This document shows, one piece after another, positions 1 to 7,105 of a stretch of DNA of 64,000 bases (positions within the stretch are counted from its first letter, which is position 1; each line of letters begins with the position of its first letter). The DNA is from Mycobacterium sp. 1164985.4 (lineage in GTDB: Bacteria; Actinomycetota; Actinomycetes; Mycobacteriales; Mycobacteriaceae). The notes below the pieces were generated by a model. That model searched no databases and was not told the DNA's origin. It was given only the letters and a program-made list of their open reading frames with translations. Both the position numbers and the translations under genes were made by a program. Where the stretch lies: the NCBI RefSeq assembly GCF_001668575.1, contig NZ_LZMD01000075.1:27483-91482 (forward strand). The letters are read 5' to 3'.

Positions 1-42
1 TCGTGGCGATGCTCCGGTTCTGCTGCGGTTCGCACGTCCGCT

Positions 43-162
43 GCTACGTTTATGCCTGGGTCTGAGCCCGTAAAACTCCATGTCAGAGCCCTCTTCTTGC
101 AACGATCCAAGGGGAAGCACTCCATAACTGTTGTGTCGCTACGGTTTATGCGCTACGTTTTC
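43..162 (+). repeat. Short GCTACG-TTT repeats upstream of whiB6
   Basis: The motif GCTACGTTTATGC occurs at 43-55, GCTACGGTTTATGC at 138-151 and GCTACGTTTTC at 152-162. These near-identical copies sit in the untranslated region before the preferred whiB6 start. They could be binding sites for a regulator, or a local duplication. No -10/-35 pair was confidently recognised. Confidence 0.35.
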
Positions 163-222
163 GACCAATGCAGCCGACGCGCTGCACTCAGCACGAAGGA
201 GTTCGCAGATGCACACGACTGA
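148..222 (+). CDS. Possible 24-residue whiB6 leader ORF / relic N-terminus
   Basis: An ATG at 148 opens a 24-codon frame beginning MRYVF and ending at TGA 220-222, overlapping the preferred whiB6 start (209) in another frame. The annotated M. tuberculosis WhiB6, as I recall it, begins MRYAF and has an internal Met 20 codons later. Here the spacing between the two ATGs is 61 nt instead of 60, so the two starts are out of frame by one base. This is either a real leader peptide or the relic of an N-terminus lost to a one-base indel. No clear ribosome binding site precedes it. Confidence 0.3.
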   Translation: MRYVFDQCSRRAALSTKEFADAHD

Positions 223-499
223 ATCGGATGAGATGCCCGTCGGCGCATGCACCAGGGATCCGGAGAGATGGACCACGTCGGCCGACGAACAGGCCAAGGC
301 GATCTGCCGGGCGTGCCCCCGCCGGTGGCTGTGCGCACGGGAAGCCTGCGAGCTACCGCGCGCCGAAGGCCTTTGGGCGGGCATCTACGTGCCCGAGGGA
401 GGACGCGGTCGCACGTTTGCTCTGAGGCAGCTGAAATCGCTGGCCGAACGGCACGGGCAACCGGTCCGCGAACGTCGGTTCTACGCGGAATCCGCGTGA
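209..499 (+). CDS. whiB6: WhiB6-like iron-sulfur transcriptional regulator
   Basis: WhiB proteins carry a 4Fe-4S cluster on four cysteines and act with the principal sigma factor as redox-responsive regulators. The 96-residue product has Cys14, Cys33, Cys36 and Cys42 in the WhiB spacing (C-x18-C-x2-C-x5-C), the G-L-W-A-G turn and a basic tail. The ACPRRWLC and LKSLAERHG stretches match WhiB6 (Rv3862c) best, from memory. I chose ATG 209 because AAGGAG (196-201) lies 7 nt upstream; the alternative in-frame TTG at 131 has no such site. It stands alone, divergent in context from the minus-strand carboxylase gene. M. tuberculosis whiB6 controls ESX-1 genes, but no ESX genes are in this window. Confidence 0.85.
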   Translation: MHTTESDEMPVGACTRDPERWTTSADEQAKAICRACPRRWLCAREACELPRAEGLWAGIYVPEGGRGRTFALRQLKSLAERHGQPVRERRFYAESA

Positions 500-686
500 C
501 CATCGCTTCGCTCGCCGCCGCTCGGGGGGTCGGCGGCGGGCGACCACCCTCGGAATAACTCGCGGCCTGCCCCGGTTGATCGATGCGACGGTGTCGGGCA
601 TGCCCCGGGCCCCAACCACAATCGTCGCTTCGAGCGACCACTCGCCGAGAGGCGCAGGCGGCACCGTCCCCTTCTTCTCCCCCCGG

Positions 687-2255
687 CTACCAGGTGTCGA
701 CGAACCGTCGGCCTTGGCGCTCGGGGGCGTGCGCGGAGGCGGCGGTCAAGGTGTTGATGATGATCTCGCGGGTCTCCGCGGGGTCGATCACGTCGTCGAT
801 CTCGAACAGTGCAGCGGCGTTGAGCGCCTTGGCGTTTTCCTGCGCGGCCGCCGTCGCCTGCCGGACCCGCTCCTCGCGCTCGTCGTCGTCGGCGATCGCC
901 TCGAGCTCCTTGCGCATCCCCAACCGAACCGCGCCCTCCAGGCCCATCGGTCCCAGGTGCGCCCCCGACCACGCCACCGTCAGCGCCGGCTCGCGCAGGC
1001 TGCCGCCGGTCATCGCCTGGGCGCCCAATCCGTAGCCGCGACGCAGGATCACCGCGATCAGCGGCACCTCGAGCGACGCTCCGGCGACCAGCATCCGCGA
1101 TGCGCGGCGCACCAGCGCCTCGGACTCGGCCGCCGGGCCCACCATGTAGCCGGGGCAGTCGACCAGCGACAGCACCGGCAGCCCGAACGCGTCGCACAGC
1201 TGCAGGAATCGCGCCGCCTTGTCGGCGGCGGCGGCCGTGATCGCGCCGGCCATCACCATCGTGTTGTTCGCGATGACGCCGACCGGTCTGCCGTGAATGC
1301 GCGCCAGCGCCGTCACCATCTCCGGCGCGAACTTCGTCCGCAGGAACGTCGCCGAACCCTCGTCGGCGATCGTCTCGATGATCGGCGCGACCTGATAGGC
1401 CCGGCGGGCACGCTCCGGAACGATTGTGCGCAAACGGGTCTGGTCGGTGACCCGACCCGGTTCGGTGCTGCCCTGGAAATAGCCGAGCAGCCGTTTGGTC
1501 ACCGCGACCGCCTCGGCCTCGTCGGCTACGACCACGTCGACAACGCCGTTGGGGGCCTGCATGCTGATCGGTCCAACCTCGTCGGGTGGCACGTCGCCGA
1601 GCCCGCCGCCGGCGATCATCGCGGGTCCACCCATACCGATGGACGTGTTCTCGGTCGCGACCATCAGGTCCGCGCATCCGGCGATGACGGCGTTGCCCGC
1701 GAAGCAGCGGCCGTGCACGACCGCGATCCGCGGCACCACGCCCGACAGCGCCGCCCACAGCTTGAACGCACGGGCGTCGAGCGCCGAGACGGACGGGATG
1801 TCGGTGTCGCCCGGGCGCCCGCCGCCGCCCTCGGCGAAGAACACCGTCGGCAGCCGCAGCCGCTCGATCAGCTCGAACAGCCGGTCCTTCTTGCGGTGGC
1901 CCAGCGCCCCCTGCGTCCCCGCGAGCACCGTGTAGTCGTAGGACAGCACCGCGCACGCGCTGCGCTCGTCGCCGAAGAGGTCGCCGTTGACGCGTGCCGT
2001 GCCGGCCACCAGACCGTCGGCGGGGGTGCGGGCGATCAGGTCGTCGAGGTCGCGACGGTGCCGCTGCGCCGCGATCGCGAAGCGCCCGTATTCGACGAAC
2101 GAACCGTCGTCGACGAGGTCGGCGATGTTCTCCCGCGCCGTCCTGGCGTTCGCCGCATGTCGCCTGGCCACAGCGTCCGGTCGGGCCGCGTCCTCGGTAA
2201 GTTCGCGGCGCCTCAGGAGCTCGGCGTGGTCGTCGCGCAGCGACTCGTCCCTCAC
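687..2255 (-). CDS. Acyl-CoA carboxylase, carboxyltransferase (beta) subunit
   Basis: Transfers the carboxyl group from biotin to an acyl-CoA such as acetyl- or propionyl-CoA. The 522-residue protein has the N-terminal and C-terminal carboxyltransferase halves typical of AccD. Visible landmarks are the glycine-rich EGGGGRPGD segment (about residue 150), SIGMGGPAMI (about 210) and a second oxyanion segment around DCPGYMVG (about 375). Length is normal for actinobacterial AccD proteins. No biotin carboxylase (alpha) gene lies nearby, so the partner must be encoded elsewhere, and the substrate cannot be assigned from sequence. The 500-686 gap before its stop holds nothing recognisable. Confidence 0.85.
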   Translation of the reverse strand: MRDESLRDDHAELLRRRELTEDAARPDAVARRHAANARTARENIADLVDDGSFVEYGRFAIAAQRHRRDLDDLIARTPADGLVAGTARVNGDLFGDERSACAVLSYDYTVLAGTQGALGHRKKDRLFELIERLRLPTVFFAEGGGGRPGDTDIPSVSALDARAFKLWAALSGVVPRIAVVHGRCFAGNAVIAGCADLMVATENTSIGMGGPAMIAGGGLGDVPPDEVGPISMQAPNGVVDVVVADEAEAVAVTKRLLGYFQGSTEPGRVTDQTRLRTIVPERARRAYQVAPIIETIADEGSATFLRTKFAPEMVTALARIHGRPVGVIANNTMVMAGAITAAAADKAARFLQLCDAFGLPVLSLVDCPGYMVGPAAESEALVRRASRMLVAGASLEVPLIAVILRRGYGLGAQAMTGGSLREPALTVAWSGAHLGPMGLEGAVRLGMRKELEAIADDDEREERVRQATAAAQENAKALNAAALFEIDDVIDPAETREIIINTLTAASAHAPERQGRRFVDTW

Positions 2256-2290
2256 GGCGTCCGATGCTAATCAGGCGACAACGGCGCGAG

Positions 2291-2299
2291 TTATCCACA
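2291..2299 (+). promoter_or_regulatory. Perfect DnaA box outside oriC
   Basis: TTATCCACA matches the DnaA 9-mer exactly. It lies in the divergent promoter gap between the carboxylase gene (starts 2255, minus) and the EVE-domain gene (starts 2352). DnaA control of either gene is inference. Confidence 0.45.
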
Positions 2300-2351
2300 G
2301 GCACTTCTCGCGGGATCCCAAACTGTCGGCCGTCGCGCTTAGCGTGCGGAC

Positions 2352-2771
2352 ATGACGAACTGGATCAACACAGTCAGCCGCGATCACGTCGAACTCGGCG
2401 TGCGCGGCCGCTTCACTCAGGCCAATCACGGCAAACCGCACATGCTGCGCAGGATGGCGCGCGGCGATTGGATCGTCTTCTACTCACCGCGCACCGTCTA
2501 TCCCGACGGGCCGCCGTTGCAGGCGTTCACCGCGATCGGGCAGGTCGCCGACGACGAGCCCTACCTCGATCCCGCCTCTCCGGACGAGGAGCGGTGGCGG
2601 CGCAATGTCGACTTCCTCGACGCGAAGGAGACGCCGATCCGCCCACTCCTCGACCATCTGGACTTCATCGAGGACAAGACGCGGTGGGGTTACAAGTTCC
2701 GCTTCGGGGTTTTCAAGATCGGCGACGACGATTTGGAGGTGATCCGTTCGGCGATGACGGGCACGGGATAG
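2352..2771 (+). CDS. EVE domain-containing protein
   Basis: A 139-residue PUA-like EVE-domain protein of the UPF0310 type. EVE domains are thought to read modified bases in DNA or RNA. Supporting features are the N-terminal NWINTVSRDHV strand, the RMARGDWIVFYSP segment, the FTAIGQV strand and a C-terminal KFRFGVFKI strand, together filling the expected single-domain length. It starts at ATG 2352 and is followed after 15 nt by the pirin gene on the same strand. The DnaA box at 2291 lies upstream. Its ligand is unknown. Confidence 0.75.
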   Translation: MTNWINTVSRDHVELGVRGRFTQANHGKPHMLRRMARGDWIVFYSPRTVYPDGPPLQAFTAIGQVADDEPYLDPASPDEERWRRNVDFLDAKETPIRPLLDHLDFIEDKTRWGYKFRFGVFKIGDDDLEVIRSAMTGTG

Positions 2772-2786
2772 ACCTACTGTGGGTTG

Positions 2787-3752
2787 GTGAGCAACACCGA
2801 CCCAGCTCCCACCGAAGTCGCCTGCGCGGCAGTCCCGTTCGCGGGTGTCCTACATCCGCGTGAGGTGCCGCTGGGCGGGCCGAGGGCGATCCGGGTGCGG
2901 CGCACGCTGCCGCAGCGTGATCGATCGCTGATCGGGGCGTGGTGCTTCGCCGACCACTACGGCCCACACGACGTCCGCGGCGGCACCGGTATGGATGTGC
3001 CACCGCACCCGCACACGGGATTGCAGACCGTCAGCTGGCTGTTCAGCGGCGAAGTCGAGCATCGCGACAGCGGCGGGGTGCACGCGATGGTGCGGCCCGG
3101 CGAGCTCAACCTGATGACGGCCGGCGCGGGCATCTGCCACTCGGAGGTGTCCACCGACGCGACCGCGATCCTGCACGGCGTGCAGTTGTGGGTGGCTCTG
3201 CCCGACGGCGCGCGCGACACCGAGCGCGGCTTCGAGCACTTCGTCCCGGCGCCGCGGGCGCACGACGGCGCAACGCTGCGGGTGTTCATCGGCGAACTCG
3301 GGGGCGAGCGGTCACCGGTGCACACGTTCACACCGCTGCTCGGCGCGCAGGTCGACCTCGAACCGAGCGCGGAGCTGACGCTGGAGGTCGATCGGGACTT
3401 CGAGCACGGCGTGCTGCTCGATCACGGCGACGTCGCGGTCGGTGACTCGGTGTTGGAGGTCGCCGATCTGGCGTTCCAGGCCGCAGGCACCGACCGGTTA
3501 CACCTGACAAACCGCGGCGCAGAGCCCGCCCGGCTGGTGCTGCTCGGCGGGCCGCCCTTTCCCGAGGAACTGGTCATGTGGTGGAACTTCGTCGGCCGCA
3601 GCCATGAGGACATCGCGACGTACCGCGGGCAGTGGGAGGACGGCGACGACCGCTTCGGCGCCGTGCAGGGATACCGCGGAGCGGTGACGCGGCTGCCCGC
3701 TCCTCCGCTGCCCAATGCGACCTTGCGTCCGCGACGCAACCCGCGGGTATAG
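2787..3752 (+). CDS. Pirin family protein
   Basis: Pirins are bicupin iron proteins; bacterial members act as quercetinase-like dioxygenases or redox regulators. The 321-residue product has the N-terminal pirin cupin with the metal-site segment PPHPHTGLQTV (about residues 72-82) and the conserved GAGICHSE around 115-122, followed by a second cupin half. It ends with a C-terminal segment running through the FPEELVMWWNFVGRS motif typical of pirins. GTG 2787 is taken as start, with TTG 2784 as the alternative. It is 7 nt from the next gene and probably cotranscribed with the EVE and GNAT genes. Confidence 0.85.
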   Translation: MSNTDPAPTEVACAAVPFAGVLHPREVPLGGPRAIRVRRTLPQRDRSLIGAWCFADHYGPHDVRGGTGMDVPPHPHTGLQTVSWLFSGEVEHRDSGGVHAMVRPGELNLMTAGAGICHSEVSTDATAILHGVQLWVALPDGARDTERGFEHFVPAPRAHDGATLRVFIGELGGERSPVHTFTPLLGAQVDLEPSAELTLEVDRDFEHGVLLDHGDVAVGDSVLEVADLAFQAAGTDRLHLTNRGAEPARLVLLGGPPFPEELVMWWNFVGRSHEDIATYRGQWEDGDDRFGAVQGYRGAVTRLPAPPLPNATLRPRRNPRV

Positions 3753-3759
3753 AGGAACC

Positions 3760-4092
3760 ATGACGACCGACAAAACCGGGGCGCCCACCGAGGTGACCGC
3801 CGGAGCCGACCGCTACACCATCGCCGTCGAGGGGAAGAACGTCGGGCTTGCCGAGTTCGCCGACCGCGACGGTCAGCGCATCTTCACCCACACCGAGGTC
3901 GACAGCGACTTCGAGGGGCGCGGCCTGGCGACGATCCTGATCGGCGAGGCGCTGCAGAACACCCGCGACGCCGGGCTGCGCATCGTGCCCGTCTGCGAGA
4001 TGGTGGCGTCCTACGTCAAAAAGCACGACGAGTACAGCGACGTCGTCGATCCGGTGTCGGACGACGTCGAGCAGTGGCTGGCTAATCGTTAG
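3760..4092 (+). CDS. GNAT-type N-acetyltransferase (YjdJ-like)
   Basis: A 110-residue minimal GNAT of the small YjdJ class, which transfers acetyl groups from acetyl-CoA to unidentified amines. The acetyl-CoA loop is visible as FEGRGLATILIGEAL (about residues 50-64), preceded by a strand with HTEVDSDFEGRG and followed by the LRIVPVCEMVASYVKKH segment characteristic of this class. ATG 3760, with AGAGGA 7-8 nt upstream, is preferred over an upstream in-frame start that would overlap the pirin gene. Substrate unknown. Confidence 0.8.
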   Translation: MTTDKTGAPTEVTAGADRYTIAVEGKNVGLAEFADRDGQRIFTHTEVDSDFEGRGLATILIGEALQNTRDAGLRIVPVCEMVASYVKKHDEYSDVVDPVSDDVEQWLANR

Positions 4093-4119
4093 TCCGGCTA
4101 GCCCGCTATCGTCTTCGCG

Positions 4120-4923
4120 ATGGTGGCCGCGTTCTTCACCCCCGATGGCGATGCCTTCGTGCCCTCGCCGATGGCGCGGGGCCCGTGGGGTCAGACGATC
4201 AGCGGCAACTACGCCGGCGGTCTGCTCGGACACGTCATCGAACGTGACGCCGGCGACCCGGACTTTCAGCCCACCCGCCTGACCGTCGACCTGTTCCGCC
4301 CCGCCGCGCTGGCCGCGGTCCGCGTCGAGACGTCCGTCGTCCGCGAGGGTCGGCGCCTGAAGCTCGTCGACGCGCTGATGACGCAGGGCGACACGACCGT
4401 CGCGCGTGCGACCGCCCTGTTCCTGCGACGCAGCGAACAACCCACCGACGAGATCTGGACGTCGCCGGTCACCATGCCGCCGCTGCCGCCGACACCCGAT
4501 CCCATCCCCCGCGAACTCTCGACGCTGGTGTGGACCTACGGCAGGGACGGCCGCGAACCCGGGCCCGGCGAGGGCCTGATGAACTGGCAGCACTCGGGTC
4601 CGAAACACCTGTGGGTCCGCGACTTTCGACCGCTCGTCGACGGGGTTGAGCTCACCCCGTTCACCCGCGCCGCGATGGCCGGCGACATGGTGAGCTCGTT
4701 GACGCACTTCGGACCCAGCGGTCTGCAGTGGATCAACGCCGACTACACGCTGTCGCTGTCGCGGCTGCCGGAGGGTGCCTACCTCGGGCTCGCCGCGCTG
4801 ACCCACTTCAGCGACGCGGGAGTGGCGACCGGCACCGCGACGATCGTCGACGAGTACGGGCCGATCGGCGGCGGCGTCGCCAACGCGCTGGCGAACCCGG
4901 GCTTCACTCCGCCTCGCATGTAG
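4120..4923 (+). CDS. Thioesterase family protein (TesB-like hotdog fold)
   Basis: A 267-residue protein resembling acyl-CoA thioesterases with two tandem hotdog domains. The N-terminal half carries the QTISGNYAGGLLGHVIE helix (about residues 24-40) followed by strands including LTVDLFRPA. The second half has the GDMVSSLTHFGPSGLQWINADYTL-type TesB layout. It would hydrolyse acyl-CoA to free acid and CoA; chain length cannot be predicted. It closes the plus-strand run of EVE, pirin, GNAT and thioesterase genes, and a strong hairpin follows its stop. Confidence 0.75.
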   Translation: MVAAFFTPDGDAFVPSPMARGPWGQTISGNYAGGLLGHVIERDAGDPDFQPTRLTVDLFRPAALAAVRVETSVVREGRRLKLVDALMTQGDTTVARATALFLRRSEQPTDEIWTSPVTMPPLPPTPDPIPRELSTLVWTYGRDGREPGPGEGLMNWQHSGPKHLWVRDFRPLVDGVELTPFTRAAMAGDMVSSLTHFGPSGLQWINADYTLSLSRLPEGAYLGLAALTHFSDAGVATGTATIVDEYGPIGGGVANALANPGFTPPRM

Positions 4924-4975
4924 CTTGAAACCGCCCCTCTCGCACCGAGCTCAAAAACCCCTGCAACACAAGAAA

Positions 4976-4999
4976 CACCCCGCGGTTTCCCGCGGGGTG
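4976..4999. terminator. Rho-independent-type hairpin between convergent genes
   Basis: CACCCCGCGG (4976-4985) and CCGCGGGGTG (4990-4999) form a perfect 10-bp stem with a 4-nt loop. It lies between the thioesterase gene (+) and the ferritin-like gene (-), so it can serve both directions. It lacks a long U tract, as is usual in mycobacteria. Confidence 0.75.
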
Positions 5000-5024
5000 C
5001 TTCGTGCCATCCATGTGGTCCGGG

Positions 5025-5978
5025 TCAGCTGATGCCGACAACCTCCTGGGCGATATCGGCCAGGCGCGTCTGCGCTGCCGACACCAACCGCTGGCGGTTC
5101 TTGTGCATCTCCTCGTAGGCGATGATCGTGCGGATGTCCGACGGATCGTCGAGATCCTTCACCGCCGCGACCGCGTCGCTGAGGTTGAGATCCTCGTATC
5201 CGGCGATCGGCAGCTCGTCGGCGTCGACGACACCACCCTCGGCACGGGCCTTGTGCAGCGCGTCGGCCGCATCGCCGGCACCCTCGCGGCGGACGACCTT
5301 CTCGGCGCTGCGCAGCGCACCGTCACGCGACGCACCGAGCGCCTTGAACGTGATCTCGCTGGCGCGCTGGGCCCGCTCACGCAGGTCGTCGACGGCCGGT
5401 CCGGCCGAGCGCAACAGCTCCGCGAGCCGCTCGACCGACTGAGCCGACCACTGACCCGGCAGGTTGACCAGCTTCACCGCGGTGCCCGCGGCGGCCTGCA
5501 GCGGGGTGCGCTGCAGCGCGGCCGGGCCGCCGAGCGCGTCCTCGGCCAGAACCGTGGTCAGCCAGCTCACCGTCGCGGAGTGCGCGGTGATCAGGCGATC
5601 TGCGAGCTCCTGTACGTCGGGCTTCTTCGCGGCCACCGCGAGCGCCTTGATGTAGCGGGCGCGGTCGAGCAGCTGATCCTCGAGCGCCAGGTCGCCCAGC
5701 AGCGCCTCGTCGAAGGGCTGGGCTTGCTCGGTCAGCGCCTTCACCGCTGCGGCGGCGCGGCCCAGGAACGGGCCGATGGTGTCGGGGAATCCGCCCAGGT
5801 CGCGGATCGCCTTCTCGATCGCCTCGGCGCGGATGCGGCCGTTCTCGGCGTTCTGAGTCAGCTCGCGACGGACAGCCTCAGTGCGCGCCTGCGTGATCCG
5901 GGTTTCGGCGACCTGAATCTCGGTGTGCGTGAGGTCAAGAATCGTGCGCAACTGGTTCAGCAAGGTGGTGGTACTCAT
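5025..5978 (-). CDS. Ferritin-like domain helical protein
   Basis: A 317-residue, almost wholly helical protein. The N-terminal half has carboxylate-bearing helices reminiscent of ferritin-like folds: HTEIQVAE (about 18-25), RAEAIEKAI (about 50-58), ALEDQLLDRARYIKALA (about 96-112) and a helix containing LITAHSATVSWL. The C-terminal half is an additional helical region rich in Arg/Glu. A metal or diiron role is family inference only. I do not recognise a characterised homologue. It is monocistronic, with hairpin 4976-4999 downstream. Confidence 0.6.
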   Translation of the reverse strand: MSTTTLLNQLRTILDLTHTEIQVAETRITQARTEAVRRELTQNAENGRIRAEAIEKAIRDLGGFPDTIGPFLGRAAAAVKALTEQAQPFDEALLGDLALEDQLLDRARYIKALAVAAKKPDVQELADRLITAHSATVSWLTTVLAEDALGGPAALQRTPLQAAAGTAVKLVNLPGQWSAQSVERLAELLRSAGPAVDDLRERAQRASEITFKALGASRDGALRSAEKVVRREGAGDAADALHKARAEGGVVDADELPIAGYEDLNLSDAVAAVKDLDDPSDIRTIIAYEEMHKNRQRLVSAAQTRLADIAQEVVGIS

Positions 5979-6108
5979 ATGTAGAAATCGCCCCTTAAGC
6001 GTTGACGGTTTGGGTCGGCGCTGGGGTGCACCTGTCCAGTTGGCTACCCGGTCCGCGGGGGCGGCCGAACGCTTCAGGAGTGTGAGATGGATCGCACTCG
6101 GCGTGTCG

Positions 6109-6588
6109 TCAGCGCGGTTGCAGGATGACCACCGGGATCTCCCGGTCGGCCCACGCCTGATAGGTGTCGAAGTCGGCGTACGCCTCGACCAGCTTCGGCC
6201 ACAGCCGGGCCTTTTGCTCGGGCGTCGCGGTCACCGCGCGCACGGCGCGGCGGTCCGAACCGATCTCGATGTAGGCGTCCGGATTCGCGACCAGATTGCG
6301 GTACCACTGCGGATCGGTGTCGCTGCCGCCCTTCGAGGCCACCACGATGACGTCATCGCCGTCGTTGATGAACACCAGCGGCGACACCAGCCGTCGGCCG
6401 GACTTGCGCCCGATGTGCTCGAGCAGCAGCGTCGGCACCGGCTTCTTGAACCCCGCGCCCACCCGCCAGTTCGCGCCGATCTTGCCGCCGGTGCGGCGGT
6501 ACACCCACACGTGCGCCTTGCCCGCATACTTCATGACCCGCTCGACGACGGGCGAGTTCAGCTGCTTTGGCTTGTTGTTCGGATCCAT
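6109..6588 (-). CDS. Deazaflavin (F420)-dependent nitroreductase family protein
   Basis: A 159-residue Ddn-type split-barrel protein. Family members use F420H2 to reduce quinones or nitro compounds. Diagnostic segments are HVWVYRRTGG (about residues 26-35), PTLLLEHIGRKSGRRLVSPL (about 52-71), VVASKGGSDTDPQWYRNL (about 82-99) and the late TYQAWADREIPVV. The order and spacing match the family. It follows the other oxidoreductase gene by 4 nt on the same strand, so they are probably cotranscribed. The physiological substrate is unknown. Confidence 0.85.
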   Translation of the reverse strand: MDPNNKPKQLNSPVVERVMKYAGKAHVWVYRRTGGKIGANWRVGAGFKKPVPTLLLEHIGRKSGRRLVSPLVFINDGDDVIVVASKGGSDTDPQWYRNLVANPDAYIEIGSDRRAVRAVTATPEQKARLWPKLVEAYADFDTYQAWADREIPVVILQPR

Positions 6589-6592
6589 GCGA

Positions 6593-7093
6593 TCAACCTA
6601 GGTATTGGGCCGTGCTGCCGCCCAGCGGCATCGCCGGCATGCCGAGCTTGCGGTGGTCCCAACTTCGTGTGCGCAGCGGCACCACCCGCACGCAGATGCG
6701 GTTGTTCATCATCTGATCGACGAACGGCCGCATCTCGTCGGAGTACGGTCCTGTGTAGCGCTCCCAAACGCTGATGCCCACGCGCAGAACTGTTTCGGGG
6801 TCGTCGACGATCTCGGCCCTGCCGTCGATCGAGACGCCCCGCAGCGTGTCGTAGGTGTCGCCGTCCTCGATCATCACGGTGACCGTCGGATTGCGGCGCA
6901 GGTTGACCGCCTTCTGGGACTTGGCTTTCGTCTCGAACCAGATCTCGCCGTCGAGAACGGCGTACCACATCGCGACCAGGTGCGGCCGCCCGTCGGGCAG
7001 CACGGTCGCCATTGTGGCGGTGCGGCTGCGTTCGATGAATTCAGTGATCTCGTCGTCGGACATGACGATCTTCGCGCGTTCGTTCTTGCCCAC
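6593..7093 (-). CDS. PPOX-class F420-dependent oxidoreductase
   Basis: A 166-residue split-barrel protein of the pyridoxamine-phosphate-oxidase-like class that in mycobacteria binds F420 or FMN. The early segment RTATMATVLPDGRPHLVAMWY (abridged; about residues 23-42) is the family signature. It is followed by a KAVNLRRNPTVTVMIEDG strand pair and GVSIDGRAEIV. GTG 7093 is used because family members commonly begin about ten residues before the MSDDEI segment; ATG 7063 is the alternative. It precedes the Ddn-like gene by 4 nt and follows the molybdopterin oxidoreductase gene closely. Confidence 0.85.
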   Translation of the reverse strand: MGKNERAKIVMSDDEITEFIERSRTATMATVLPDGRPHLVAMWYAVLDGEIWFETKAKSQKAVNLRRNPTVTVMIEDGDTYDTLRGVSIDGRAEIVDDPETVLRVGISVWERYTGPYSDEMRPFVDQMMNNRICVRVVPLRTRSWDHRKLGMPAMPLGGSTAQYLG

Positions 7094-7105
7094 GGTCCGA
7101 TCTTG

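Noticed and set aside
481..2304. A 607-codon minus-strand frame over the carboxylase gene
   Set aside because: Out-of-frame shadow of the carboxyltransferase, with Arg/Gly-rich low-complexity translation.
3574..4806. A 410-codon minus-strand frame across the GNAT and thioesterase genes
   Set aside because: It crosses two well-supported plus-strand genes and has shadow-like composition.
6087..6140. A short plus-strand ORF with an AGGAG-like site in the gap before the ferritin-like gene
   Set aside because: Only 13 codons, overlapping the stop region of the opposing Ddn-like gene, and no conservation can be argued from one sequence.
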